From positions 5,332,001 to 5,396,000 of the forward strand of contig NZ_CP019236.1 of assembly GCF_001955695.1 (NCBI RefSeq): a DNA stretch of 64,000 bases, read 5' to 3'. The notes below the pieces were generated by a model that worked only from the letters and a program-made list of their open reading frames with translations, was not told where the DNA came from and made no database searches. Positions 1-8,270 of this stretch are shown piece after piece; the first letter of the stretch is position 1, and each line of letters opens with the position of its first letter. This stretch comes from Rhodoferax koreense. Its GTDB lineage: Bacteria; Pseudomonadota; Gammaproteobacteria; Burkholderiales; Burkholderiaceae_C. Both the position numbers and the translations under genes were made by a program.

Positions 1-965
1 ATGCCGGCGATGATGGCCGGCAGCGTGGACGACAGCGTGAGCACGAGCCCGGCCATCGTGGCCAGCGCGCCGCAGGTGATGACCCTCGAGCGGCCCAGCC
101 TGTCCACCATGGCGCCCGCGGCCGACGAGGCGAAGATGCCGAACACATAGGCCAGGAAGATCAGCCCGATCTGCGTCTGGCCCAGCCTGAACGGCTCGGC
201 CACCAGCCGGAAGCCCGCGTAGTTGTAGACGGTCACGAAGGCCCCCATGCTGAGGAATCCGACCAGGAAGAAGCGCCGCAGCCCGGCGTCGCGCAGATGC
301 GCCTTCCAGGCCTCGAGGTGGAAGCGCAGGTTGAATCCGGGCTGGCGCTGGAAGTTTCGCGATGGCGGCAGCAGCAGGATGAACGCCAGGGCCGACAGGC
401 CGGCCACCACCGACAGGGTGCCCATCGCCGCGCGCCAGGACAGGAATTCGGTCAGGCCGCCGATGGCCACCCGGCCGATCATGCCGCCGAAGGCCGTGCC
501 GCCGATGTACAGGCCCATGACCTTGCCCAGCTTGCCATGCGGCACCTCTTCGGCCAGATAGGCCATCGCCACCGCGGGCACGCCACCCAGCACCAGGCCT
601 TCGAGCGCCCGTGCCACCAGCAGCACGGGCCAGTGGGGCGCGAACGAAGCGGCCAGGTTCAGCAGCGCGGCGCCGCCCATCGACACGAACATCAGGCCGC
701 GCCGGCCCCAGGCCTGCGACACCATGCCGGCACACACGATGGAGAAGGCCAGGCAGGCGGTCGTCAGCGACAAGGCCAGCGAACTGGTGGCCGGCGAGAC
801 GCCGAACTCGGTGGCGAACTCCGGCAGCAGGGGCTGGACGCAGTAGATCAGCGAGAAGGTCGCGAAACCGGCCAGGAACAGGGCCGAGGCCATCCGCAGG
901 ACGTCTCTGTCGTCGCGCGCGGCGGCGGACCCGTCATGCTTTGGCGTTGAAGCGGCGCTGTCCAT
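1..965 (-). CDS. MFS transporter, YnfM-like, truncated by window edge
   Basis: The first 321 codons of a major facilitator superfamily permease are visible; the 3' end lies beyond the left edge. The start MDSAASTPKHDGS is the first ATG of the frame. A short cytoplasmic N-terminus is followed by closely spaced hydrophobic helices. The loop after the second helix reads VSQAWGRRG and a similar one, VDRLGRSRV, appears after about helix eight, the duplicated MFS signature. The helix-one stretch YCVQPLLPEF resembles YnfM-type drug/arabinose exporters. It is divergent from the racemase-family gene with about 165 bases between them. The substrate cannot be told. Confidence 0.85.
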   Translation of the reverse strand, partial: MDSAASTPKHDGSAAARDDRDVLRMASALFLAGFATFSLIYCVQPLLPEFATEFGVSPATSSLALSLTTACLAFSIVCAGMVSQAWGRRGLMFVSMGGAALLNLAASFAPHWPVLLVARALEGLVLGGVPAVAMAYLAEEVPHGKLGKVMGLYIGGTAFGGMIGRVAIGGLTEFLSWRAAMGTLSVVAGLSALAFILLLPPSRNFQRQPGFNLRFHLEAWKAHLRDAGLRRFFLVGFLSMGAFVTVYNYAGFRLVAEPFRLGQTQIGLIFLAYVFGIFASSAAGAMVDRLGRSRVITCGALATMAGLVLTLSSTLPAIIAG

Positions 966-1130
966 AGGCCCTGAGGGTACCCTTGGTCAGGCCGGGGCCG
1001 CCCACGCAGGGGCATTCGAAGCCTTGCCCATTGGCGAAGACCGAGCTGCGCGCCTGGCGCGGCCGGCCGTCGCCAGCGAGAAACCGCGGCCTTGCCGATA
1101 ATTCGCATCCCACCACGAATCTGCTCAGCC

Positions 1131-1826
1131 ATGGCCCAACACATCGGCATCGTCGGCTGCTCCGCCGAAGGCGCAGCGCTCTGCTACCGCACCATCTGCA
1201 CCGAAGGCGCCCAGTGGCTCGGCCCGCATGCCCATCCCGAGGTGGCGATGCATACCCATTCGCTGGCCGACTATGTGGCCTGCCTGGAACGCGGCGACAT
1301 CGAAGGCGTGGGCGAACTGATGTTGTCCAGCGTGTTCAAGCTGGCGCAGGTGGGCGCCGACTTCGTGATCTGCCCCGACAACACCATCCACCAGGCGATG
1401 GACTACGTGCTGCCGCGTTCGCCGCTGCCCTGGCTGCACATCGCCGAGGTGGTGGCCGGCGAGGCCGAGCGGCGCGGCCTGCGCCGGCTGGCGCTGACGG
1501 GCACGCGCTGGCTCGTCGACAGCGAGGTCTATCCCGAGAAACTGGCGGCGCGCGGGATCGACTGCGTGCGGCCTGCGCCCGCGGAGCGCGACGAGATCAG
1601 CCGCATCATCATGGACGAACTCGTGCTGGGCGTGACCCGGCCCGAGGGTGTGGCCTACTTCCAGCAGGTCATCGCGCGCATGCGCGAAGCCGAGGGCTGC
1701 GATGCCGTGGTGCTGGGCTGCACGGAGATCCCGCTGATCCTGAGCGACGCCAATTCGCCGCTGCCGACGCTCGATTCGACACGCCTGCTGGCCAGGGCCG
1801 CCCTGCGGCGGGCCGTAGAGGGCTGA
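1131..1826 (+). CDS. Aspartate/glutamate racemase family protein
   Basis: A 231-residue protein of the Asp/Glu/hydantoin racemase superfamily, which interconverts amino acid enantiomers with two cysteines as acid/base. The N-terminus MAQHIGIVGCSAEGAALCYR fits the family's opening strand and loop. The second catalytic region is canonical (VVLGCTEIP, Cys197). The first is unusual: it reads ICPDNTIHQ, so Cys81 sits three residues before the NT pair instead of directly or two residues before it as in classic enzymes. An earlier in-frame ATG exists at 1092, but MAQHIGIVG aligns better with relatives. It ends 80 bases from a convergent Bug receptor. Substrate is unknown, and it may not be an aspartate racemase. 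Confidence 0.8.
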   Translation: MAQHIGIVGCSAEGAALCYRTICTEGAQWLGPHAHPEVAMHTHSLADYVACLERGDIEGVGELMLSSVFKLAQVGADFVICPDNTIHQAMDYVLPRSPLPWLHIAEVVAGEAERRGLRRLALTGTRWLVDSEVYPEKLAARGIDCVRPAPAERDEISRIIMDELVLGVTRPEGVAYFQQVIARMREAEGCDAVVLGCTEIPLILSDANSPLPTLDSTRLLARAALRRAVEG

Positions 1827-1857
1827 GCAATCCCCCTCACGTTGACTTCAAGCGCCC

Positions 1858-1883
1858 CGTTCGCCCTGAGCCTGTCGAAGGAC
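1858..1883. repeat. Dispersed REP-like repeat, copy 1
   Basis: The core CGTTCGCCCTGAGC-CTGTCGAAGG lies between the converging racemase and Bug receptor genes. The same core recurs at 12036-12060 and, in reverse orientation, at 38527-38546. It contains complementary ends (TTCG and CGAA) that could form a small hairpin. I associate elements of this type with high copy number in comamonad genomes; only three copies are seen here. Confidence 0.7.
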
Positions 1884-1906
1884 CAGTTTACCCGGGCGAA
1901 ATCTGC

Positions 1907-2893
1907 TTACTCCGCCGAAGCCCCCGAAGCCTTCACCGCCGCGCCCCACTGCTGGATCTCGCTGGCGATGAACCGATCGAACTCGGGCCCGGTGCCCGGC
2001 GACGGCTCGGAGCCGCGGTCACGGATGAACTTGGCCAGCGGATCGGTGCTCAGCAACTCCACGACCTCCTTGTTCAGCCGCTGCAGGATGTCGGGCGGCG
2101 TGCCCTTGGGCGCCATCAGGCCGAGCCAGCCCACGGCCTCGAAGTCCTTGAACTCGGGCAGGCCACTCTCGCGCACCGTCGGTACGTCGGGCAACTGCGA
2201 GGACCGCGTGGCCGAGGTCACGGCCAGCGGCACGGCGCGCTTGGCCTGGATGTGCGGCAGGGCGGCCGTCACCGAATCCACCATCAGCGGCACCTGGCCG
2301 CCGAGAAAGTCGGCCTGCGCCGGGCCGCTGCCGCGGTAGGGAATGTGGGTGATGAACACATGCGCGCGGGCCTTGAGCATTTCACCCGAAAGATGCTGCG
2401 TGCCGCCGATGCCGGCACTCGCATAGTTCAGCGCACCAGGCGCGGCGCGCGCTTTGGCCACCAGGTCCTTGATCGAGGTGATGCCGGAAGCCGGCGTGGC
2501 CAGGAAGATCAGCGGCACCTTGGCGATCAGCGAGATGCCGACCAGGTCCCTGGTCGGGTCGAAGCCGACCTTCTTGTACAGCGTCTGGTTCACCGCCATG
2601 GCGCTGCCGGCCACCAGCAGGGTGTAGCCGTCGGGCGCGGCGCGGACCACGAACTCGCTGCCGATGTTGCTGCCCGCGCCGGCCTTGTTGTCCACGATCA
2701 CGCTCTGGCCGAGCCGGTGCGTGAGTTGCTCGGCGAGGGCGCGCGCGAAGATGTCGGTGGCCTGGCCCGGCGGAAACGGCACGACGAGCTTGATCGGCTT
2801 GTCGGGCCAGGTGGCATGCGCGGGCGCGGCCAGACCGAGCATCAGGGCGGCGGCCGCAGTCGCGGCGAGGAAGGCGCGGCGGGGCGAGGTCAT
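1907..2893 (-). CDS. Bug/TctC-family tripartite tricarboxylate receptor
   Basis: A 328-residue periplasmic solute-binding protein of the Bug family. It has an N-terminal signal peptide ([20 protein letters not shown], predicted cleavage after AHA). The family core begins with [20 protein letters not shown], followed by [10 protein letters not shown] and [10 protein letters not shown], all hallmark motifs; [16 protein letters not shown] is the second-lobe motif. Bug proteins bind carboxylates such as citrate, nicotinate or dicarboxylates. No TctA/TctB membrane genes are next to it, which is normal for orphan Bug genes. The reading frame continues far upstream but MTSPRR is chosen because the signal peptide follows directly. 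The ligand is unknown. Confidence 0.93.
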   Translation of the reverse strand: MTSPRRAFLAATAAAALMLGLAAPAHATWPDKPIKLVVPFPPGQATDIFARALAEQLTHRLGQSVIVDNKAGAGSNIGSEFVVRAAPDGYTLLVAGSAMAVNQTLYKKVGFDPTRDLVGISLIAKVPLIFLATPASGITSIKDLVAKARAAPGALNYASAGIGGTQHLSGEMLKARAHVFITHIPYRGSGPAQADFLGGQVPLMVDSVTAALPHIQAKRAVPLAVTSATRSSQLPDVPTVRESGLPEFKDFEAVGWLGLMAPKGTPPDILQRLNKEVVELLSTDPLAKFIRDRGSEPSPGTGPEFDRFIASEIQQWGAAVKASGASAE

Positions 2894-2979
2894 TGCGTGT
2901 CTCCTTGTGGTGATGGATGCATCCCACCGGGATCGGTGGCCGCCGATTGTGCCGTGCAGACGGGGCGTCGTTGTTGGGA

Positions 2980-3540
2980 CTACTTGTTCCTGAACCCGAT
3001 CACCAGGCCTTGCGCGGTCACGGTGATCTCGGCCGGCTCCAGCCCCATCGTGTCGGCCATGGCCAGGTCCTTGGCCGTGAACTGGTGCAGCACGACTTCG
3101 CGCAGCGCCTGGGCGGCGAGCACTGGCGCGTAGGCGTTGAGCATTTCGGATACTTCGGGCCGCAGGCCCGGGAACCGCAGCGCATTCACCTGGATCTGGT
3201 AGGCGCGCAAGGTCTTGTCGCTGGCCTCGTAACGCAGCGCGAAATCGAGGTCGAAGTTGCCGCTGTAGCGGCGCCGCAGCGCCTCGCCCGCCGCCTCGAC
3301 GGGCATGTCGGCATTGATGCGGTTCACGGCCGGCAGCAGCTTCAGCCGTGGGGCCTGCAGCGCCAGGTCGAACAGGCCGGCCACGGGGTAGCGCAGTGGA
3401 AACTTTTCGGCCACGGCGGCTTGCAGCTGCGCCGGGGAAACCGTGTAGCGTGGCTGGGCCTGGGCGCCGATCGCGCAAACCCAGCCGCCAGCCAGCAGCG
3501 CGGCGCGACCGGCCAGTCTCAGGCAATGTCTGCGGTGCAT
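2980..3540 (-). CDS. Exported DUF1439-like protein
   Basis: A 186-residue protein with an N-terminal signal sequence ([20 protein letters not shown], likely cleaved after AQA). The body shows the pattern of YceB/DUF1439 proteins: [20 protein letters not shown] near the start, then amphipathic beta-strand-like segments ending with [17 protein letters not shown]. No clear lipobox is present, unlike E. coli YceB, so it is probably soluble periplasmic or loosely membrane-associated. It lies 86 bases upstream of the Bug receptor on the same strand. Function unknown; assignment to DUF1439 is by pattern from memory. Confidence 0.7.
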   Translation of the reverse strand: MHRRHCLRLAGRAALLAGGWVCAIGAQAQPRYTVSPAQLQAAVAEKFPLRYPVAGLFDLALQAPRLKLLPAVNRINADMPVEAAGEALRRRYSGNFDLDFALRYEASDKTLRAYQIQVNALRFPGLRPEVSEMLNAYAPVLAAQALREVVLHQFTAKDLAMADTMGLEPAEITVTAQGLVIGFRNK

Positions 3541-3588
3541 GCGTTTCCTGGGGCGGCGCCGGTATGGCGTCCCTTGGCCATCAGCCGC

Positions 3589-4293
3589 TCAATCCCGCTT
3601 CGGAATGGAGAGCCCGCGCACCACCGCGGGCCGCGCCACGAAGGCGTCGAGCGCACGCGCCACTTCGGGGAAGTCGTCGAAGCCGACCAGATCGCGCGCC
3701 TCGTAGAAGCCGACCAGGTTGCGCACCCACGGGAAGATCGCGATGTCGGCAATGGTGTAGGCCTCGCCCATCACCCAACTGCGGCCCTGGAGGCGCCGGT
3801 CGAGCACGCCGAGCAGGCGCTTGGTTTCAGCCACGTAACGGTCGCGCGGGCGCTTGTCCTCGATGTCCTTGCCGGCGAAGCGGTGAAAGAAACCGAGCTG
3901 GCCGAACATCGGCCCGATGCCGCCCATCTGGAACATCACCCACTGGATGGTCTCGTAGCGCCCGGCCGCGTCCACCGGCATGAACTTGCCGGCCTTCTCG
4001 GCCAGGTAGATCAGGATCGCGCCGGACTCGAACAGCGCCAGCGGCTCGCTGCCCGGCCCGTTCGGATCGAGGATTGCGGGGATCTTGTTGTTCGCGCTCA
4101 GCGAGATGAACTCGGGCGACATCTGGTCGTTCTTCTCGAAGCTGACCAGGTGCGGCTCATAGGGCAGGCCGCACTCCTCCAGCATGATCGACACCTTCAC
4201 GCCGTTGGGCGTGGGCAGGGAGTAGAGCTGGATCTGCTCGGGATGGGCGGCGGGCCACTTGGTGGTGATGGGGAAGTCGGAGAGCTTGGTCAT
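3589..4293 (-). CDS. Glutathione S-transferase, YghU/YfcG type
   Basis: A 234-residue glutathione transferase-fold protein. The start MTKLSDFPITTKW was chosen because the conserved region begins soon after; upstream in-frame codons encode nothing family-like. The thioredoxin-like N-domain contains LYSLPTPNGVKVSIMLEE, matching the TPNG motif with which nu-class enzymes (YghU, YfcG) bind glutathione, and NNKIPAILDP with the conserved cis-proline. ESGAILIYLAEKAG supplies the glutathione glutamyl contact (ES). The helical C-domain carries YTIADIAIFPWV, the GST N-capping motif. Relatives act as disulfide-bond reductases rather than classic conjugating enzymes. It is divergent from the following exported protein. 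Confidence 0.88.
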   Translation of the reverse strand: MTKLSDFPITTKWPAAHPEQIQLYSLPTPNGVKVSIMLEECGLPYEPHLVSFEKNDQMSPEFISLSANNKIPAILDPNGPGSEPLALFESGAILIYLAEKAGKFMPVDAAGRYETIQWVMFQMGGIGPMFGQLGFFHRFAGKDIEDKRPRDRYVAETKRLLGVLDRRLQGRSWVMGEAYTIADIAIFPWVRNLVGFYEARDLVGFDDFPEVARALDAFVARPAVVRGLSIPKRD

Positions 4294-4554
4294 GGTGGAT
4301 TGAAAGTTGAGTTCCGATGGTCCGGCAGGAGGCACATTCTGATGGCAAGCGCGAAACCGTGCTTGCTGTGCGGCCTGCACACCGCAGCCGTGCAGATGCA
4401 CCGGAAATCAACTCATCCTGACATCGGATGCCCCACGGGGCGCACTATAGTGAAAGCAGCGCATCCGCTTGGCTTGGCCGTGAAGCCGATCCGGAAGACG
4501 TCACTTTCACTCGCCGCCAACGGCCTCCTTCCCACCGATGGAACCTCCCAGAAA

Positions 4555-5181
4555 ATGCAACGCCGCCACTTGCTCGTCCTTGCCCTGCCGAGCGCCGCTT
4601 TCGCCCAGAATCAGCCCCTCCCGCTGGCCAGCCCCGTCGATGCCGTGCACTTCTATGTCATCCCCACGGATGACATCGCCGAACAGGCAGCCGGCGCCAT
4701 CGCCAGCGCACTCACGCAACAGACCGGCCTCTGGATCAAGGCCACGCTGTGGACCCCCGCCGGCGAACTGGCGCCTTTTCCAGGCACGAATCAATATGCA
4801 GCGGAAGACTACCTCCCCCTGGGTGCCAGGGCAGCCAAGATGCTGCGGGAGGCCTCGCCCCGCACTTACTCCATCGTGCTGACGAACCGCGACATCAATG
4901 CGCGGGCGCGCAACCTCCGGTTCCTGTACTCGATGCACAGCCCGATGACCAACGCCTCGGTGCTGTCCGTGGCGCGTCTCCAATACAACCTGGATGGCTC
5001 CCAGGCTTCCGCGAAAGAGGTCGCCAACCGTGTCGCGAAAATGCTGATGCGCATCGTGGGCGAGATGCGGCTGGGCTGGCGACGCTCCAGCGACCCGGCC
5101 GACCTGATGTATGCACCCATCATGTCCATTGAAGACGTCGATCGCATGGACCTGTCCCACACACTCGAGTCACGAAAATAG
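4555..5181 (+). CDS. Exported protein resembling a degenerate archaemetzincin
   Basis: A 208-residue protein with a short signal peptide (MQRRHLLVLALPSAAFAQ). I do not recognise it as a characterised family, but its layout resembles archaemetzincins (M54): an early strand VHFYVIP, SIVLTNRDI where archaemetzincins have a conserved strand, ASVLSVARLQ before the active-site helix, then RIVGEMRLGW (166-175) where the zinc motif HExxHxxGxxH would fall, followed by LMYAPIMSIEDVD resembling the Met-turn. None of the three zinc histidines is present, so if related it is probably not a metalloprotease. Upstream, 260 noncoding bases separate it from the divergent GST gene; I see no clear promoter there. 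Confidence 0.6.
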   Translation: MQRRHLLVLALPSAAFAQNQPLPLASPVDAVHFYVIPTDDIAEQAAGAIASALTQQTGLWIKATLWTPAGELAPFPGTNQYAAEDYLPLGARAAKMLREASPRTYSIVLTNRDINARARNLRFLYSMHSPMTNASVLSVARLQYNLDGSQASAKEVANRVAKMLMRIVGEMRLGWRRSSDPADLMYAPIMSIEDVDRMDLSHTLESRK

Positions 5182-5293
5182 AACCGCCCGGCCAGGCCAG
5201 GGCCCCGATGCCAGGCTGCGGCCGCCCGGCGGATGGACGCCAGGGGTCGGCGCGGGCCGGCTTCTGCTAAATTGCCCGCCATGACTGTTCCCC

Positions 5294-7636
5294 ATGCCGT
5301 GTCGCCCCAGCCCAGAGTCGGAGACGGCACCGCGCCCTGATGGCATGCCCTCCACAAAAAACACCATTGACAAGCCCCTCGCTCCCGTCGCACCGGCCTC
5401 ACTGATCGACCGCGCGCTCGCCGCCGGAGACCGCTTCGTCCGAGTCGCCCTCTCCCAGTACGTGACCAACGGCCTGAGCGTGACGCTCGGCCTGGTGCTG
5501 ATCATGCTGCTGGTCTACGAATCGGCCGGGCTCGCAGGCGCGTCAAGCGCGGCCGTGGGCGTGCTGATCACCAGCCTGCCCGACGTGCCCGCGCCGCGCA
5601 GGCGCAAGATCATGCAGATGCTGCCGGCGCCGCTGTTCGGCACGCCGATGTTCATGCTGGTGCAACTGGTCCGCGAAGAAGAGCTGTTGCTCGGCGTGGT
5701 GCTGGTGGCGGGCACGTTCCTGGCGGTGATGCTGATGGCCTGGGGCAAGCGCGGCGGGCCGCTCACGTTCTCCGTCATCTTCTCGATGCTGTTCTCGATG
5801 GCCGCACCCACGCCGCCGTCGCTCGAGGCCATTGCCGAGCACGGCGGCTGGTTCGCGCTCGGCGCGGCGCTGTACCTGGCCTGGGGCGTGGCCACCACGC
5901 ATGTGCTGAACGCGCGCTTCCGGGCGCAGTTGCTGGCCGAGTGCATCCACAGCTTCGCGCAGATCCTGCGCACCCAGGCGCGGCGGTTCGCGCCGAATGC
6001 CGACCCGCAGGCGCTGTTGGCCACCATGCTCGACCAGCAGGCCACCTTTGCCGACCACCTGCAGAACACGCGCGACGTGGTGCTCGAGTCGCCCACCACG
6101 CCGGCGCGCACGCGGCTCGCGGCCATGCTGCTGAGCCTGCTGGAAGCGCGCGACCACCAGCTCGCCTGCGACCTCGACCTGGACACCCTGCTCGAACACG
6201 ACGGCAGCACGGCCACGCTGCCCGCGTTGCAGAAGGTGCTGAACATGACGGCCGCCCAGCTCGAGCGGCTGAGCCTGAACCTGCTGCTCGGCCGCAGCCC
6301 GCACACGATTGTGCCGTTCGCCGATCTGCGCAGCACGCTGGCCGGCGTGTTGCCGCCGCGTGCGCCCGAAACCCGCATCGAGCCCGAACCGCTGGCCACC
6401 GGCGCACCCGATGCGGTGGCGCTGCTGCACAACATGGCTGACCGCATCGGCCACATCAACGACGAAGCCGTGCGCATGGCGGCGCTGGCGCGCAATGAGG
6501 CCACGCCCGAGCTCGCGGCCGTGCGCACGCAGTGGCAGTTGTTCGTGAGCCCGACGCGCTGGGCCTTCGCGCCGCTGCTGGGCCAGTTGAGCTGGCGCGC
6601 GCCCACGCTGCGCTACGCCCTGCGCGCCACGCTCGCGGTGGCCGTGGGCTACGCCGTGTCGCTGCACCTGCCCTGGGCGGGGCACAAATACTGGATCCTC
6701 ACCACCATCGTGGTGGTGATGCGCGGCAACCTCGCGCAGACGGTGCAGCGGCGCAACCAGCGCGTGGCCGGCACCCTGCTCGGCTGTGTGCTGGTGATGG
6801 CCGTGCTGGCCACGCACCCCAGCGCACGCACCCTGTTCCTCACCGTGGCGCTCGGCATGGGCCTGGCGCATGCGTTCGCGCTGCGGCGCTACCTGCTGAC
6901 CAGCATCTTCGCCACGCTCGGCGGGCTGCTGCAGGCGCACCTGCTGCTGGTGGGCGTGTCGCCCACGTTTGCCATCGGCGAACGGCTGGCCGACACGCTG
7001 CTCGGCGCACTGCTGGCCTGGCTGTTCAGCTATGTGCTGCCGGCCTGGGAGCGCAACCAGCTGCCCGCCCTGGTGCGACGCAGCATGCAGGCGCAGAGCC
7101 AACACGCCAAACTGGCCATGGCCCTGGGCTCACCGACCGAAACGTCCGACCTGCCCTGGCGCCTGGCGCGGCGCGAAGCCTACGACAGCCTGTCGGCCCT
7201 CACGCTGGCCACGCAGCGCAGCCTGGCCGAACCGAGCCAGGTGCGCCCACCGCTGGCGCCGCTCGAAGCCGTACAGGCACGCAGCTACCAGTTGCTGGCG
7301 CAACTCACGGCCGTCAAGTCGATGCTGCTGCTGCGGCGTGCGCAGCTGAACATGGACGTGGCGCTGCCCGCGCTGCAGGCGGCTTCGAAGCAGATCGGCG
7401 ACGAACTGGCCGAGGCCAGCGCGGCGAAGGCGGCCAAACCTGCTGCCGCCCAGCCCGCCGACGCACCGCCGATCGCCGGCCAGCCGTTCCAGCCGCGGCC
7501 CGATCCGCTGCTGGCCGCCGACCTCACGCCCTGGCTGCTGCGCCGGCTCACGCTGGCCACGGCGATGGCGCGCGAATTGAAACAGGCGGCAACGCAGGCG
7601 CAGGTGAAGCCGGTGGAACAAGGGGCGAGACCTTAA
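5294..7636 (+). CDS. FUSC-family inner membrane protein (YccS-like)
   Basis: About 780 residues with the two-block architecture of FUSC/YccS proteins: an N-terminal cluster of roughly six helices (around 60-210), a cytoplasmic helical region (220-430), a second cluster of about six helices (435-590), then a C-terminal cytoplasmic region with an Ala/Pro-rich stretch. The second block contains RYALRATLAVAVGYAVSLHL and KYWILTTIVVVMRGNLAQT, with the PxxYW.LT-like FUSC signature. Family members such as AaeB export aromatic acids. The start is uncertain: ATG at 5294 or 5345; neither has a good ribosome site, and a 19-codon frame (5281-5340) precedes the second. Substrate unknown. Confidence 0.85.
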   Translation: MPCRPSPESETAPRPDGMPSTKNTIDKPLAPVAPASLIDRALAAGDRFVRVALSQYVTNGLSVTLGLVLIMLLVYESAGLAGASSAAVGVLITSLPDVPAPRRRKIMQMLPAPLFGTPMFMLVQLVREEELLLGVVLVAGTFLAVMLMAWGKRGGPLTFSVIFSMLFSMAAPTPPSLEAIAEHGGWFALGAALYLAWGVATTHVLNARFRAQLLAECIHSFAQILRTQARRFAPNADPQALLATMLDQQATFADHLQNTRDVVLESPTTPARTRLAAMLLSLLEARDHQLACDLDLDTLLEHDGSTATLPALQKVLNMTAAQLERLSLNLLLGRSPHTIVPFADLRSTLAGVLPPRAPETRIEPEPLATGAPDAVALLHNMADRIGHINDEAVRMAALARNEATPELAAVRTQWQLFVSPTRWAFAPLLGQLSWRAPTLRYALRATLAVAVGYAVSLHLPWAGHKYWILTTIVVVMRGNLAQTVQRRNQRVAGTLLGCVLVMAVLATHPSARTLFLTVALGMGLAHAFALRRYLLTSIFATLGGLLQAHLLLVGVSPTFAIGERLADTLLGALLAWLFSYVLPAWERNQLPALVRRSMQAQSQHAKLAMALGSPTETSDLPWRLARREAYDSLSALTLATQRSLAEPSQVRPPLAPLEAVQARSYQLLAQLTAVKSMLLLRRAQLNMDVALPALQAASKQIGDELAEASAAKAAKPAAAQPADAPPIAGQPFQPRPDPLLAADLTPWLLRRLTLATAMARELKQAATQAQVKPVEQGARP

Positions 7637-7644
7637 AATCCAGG

Positions 7645-8136
7645 ATGCCTACCGAACCCGAAAACACCCCCGAAAGAATCCAGGAACCGCGCCTGTGGAC
7701 CGGCGACGGCTGGACCGCGCAGGTCATCAAGAACGAAGACGACGACGGCTGGGCCGTGGCGATGGTCAAGGACGGCGAGCCCGAGCCGGCCCTCGTCGGC
7801 CCCTGGACCATGGGCCGCGACAAGAAGAACCCCAAGCCACTCGATGGCCCGGCCTTCAGCACCCTGGTGAAGACGGCCAACGAATTCGTGCGCCGGCACG
7901 AGCAGCAGTTGCATGCCGCGCTGCACCAGAGCATCGCCGTGACGGCCGGCACGCGCCGCATCACCGTCAACCTGGACATCGAGCCCGATGACGACAACCC
8001 ATCCGCCACCCTGAGCGCGCAGGACGACGATGGCCAGACCCTTGCCGAAGTCCGCGTGGCGCCGTCGTTCAAGCTCAACCGCGCGAGCGCCGTGGCCTGG
8101 GCCGAGGGTGGCTTCGCCAAACCGCGAGAACGCTAG
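7645..8136 (+). CDS. Conserved hypothetical protein
   Basis: A 163-residue soluble, acidic protein starting MPTEPENTPERIQEP just 8 bases after the FUSC gene, so probably co-transcribed. It has no signal peptide or membrane helix. It contains two similar halves of alternating strands: DGWTAQVIKNEDDDGWAVAMV early and RRITVNLDIEPDDDNPSATL late, separated by a helical segment (FSTLVKTANEFVRRHEQQL). I recognise no domain or catalytic motif. The AGGAT just before the ATG is close for a ribosome-binding site. Translational linkage to FUSC suggests a related role but nothing shows it. Confidence 0.8.
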   Translation: MPTEPENTPERIQEPRLWTGDGWTAQVIKNEDDDGWAVAMVKDGEPEPALVGPWTMGRDKKNPKPLDGPAFSTLVKTANEFVRRHEQQLHAALHQSIAVTAGTRRITVNLDIEPDDDNPSATLSAQDDDGQTLAEVRVAPSFKLNRASAVAWAEGGFAKPRER

Positions 8137-8270
8137 ATTTTTCATAGCACTCTCCGCATATTGGCCGTGCTCCTGCGCCATTTTTTTACCGCAGGGCCGG
8201 GCACGATTTCACGTCGCGGCAAAGCTGATCTGTATCATCCAACGCTTTGTCCAGAGCATCCCCCCACACC

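Noticed and set aside
983-3133. Long plus-strand frame over the racemase and Bug genes
   Set aside because: It crosses a converging gene pair and their intergenic repeat, and is Arg/Ala/Gly-rich, typical of a high-GC shadow frame.
5281-5340. 19-codon frame before the FUSC gene as a leader peptide
   Set aside because: No attenuator-like hairpins or codon bias seen; kept only as a note on the uncertain FUSC start.
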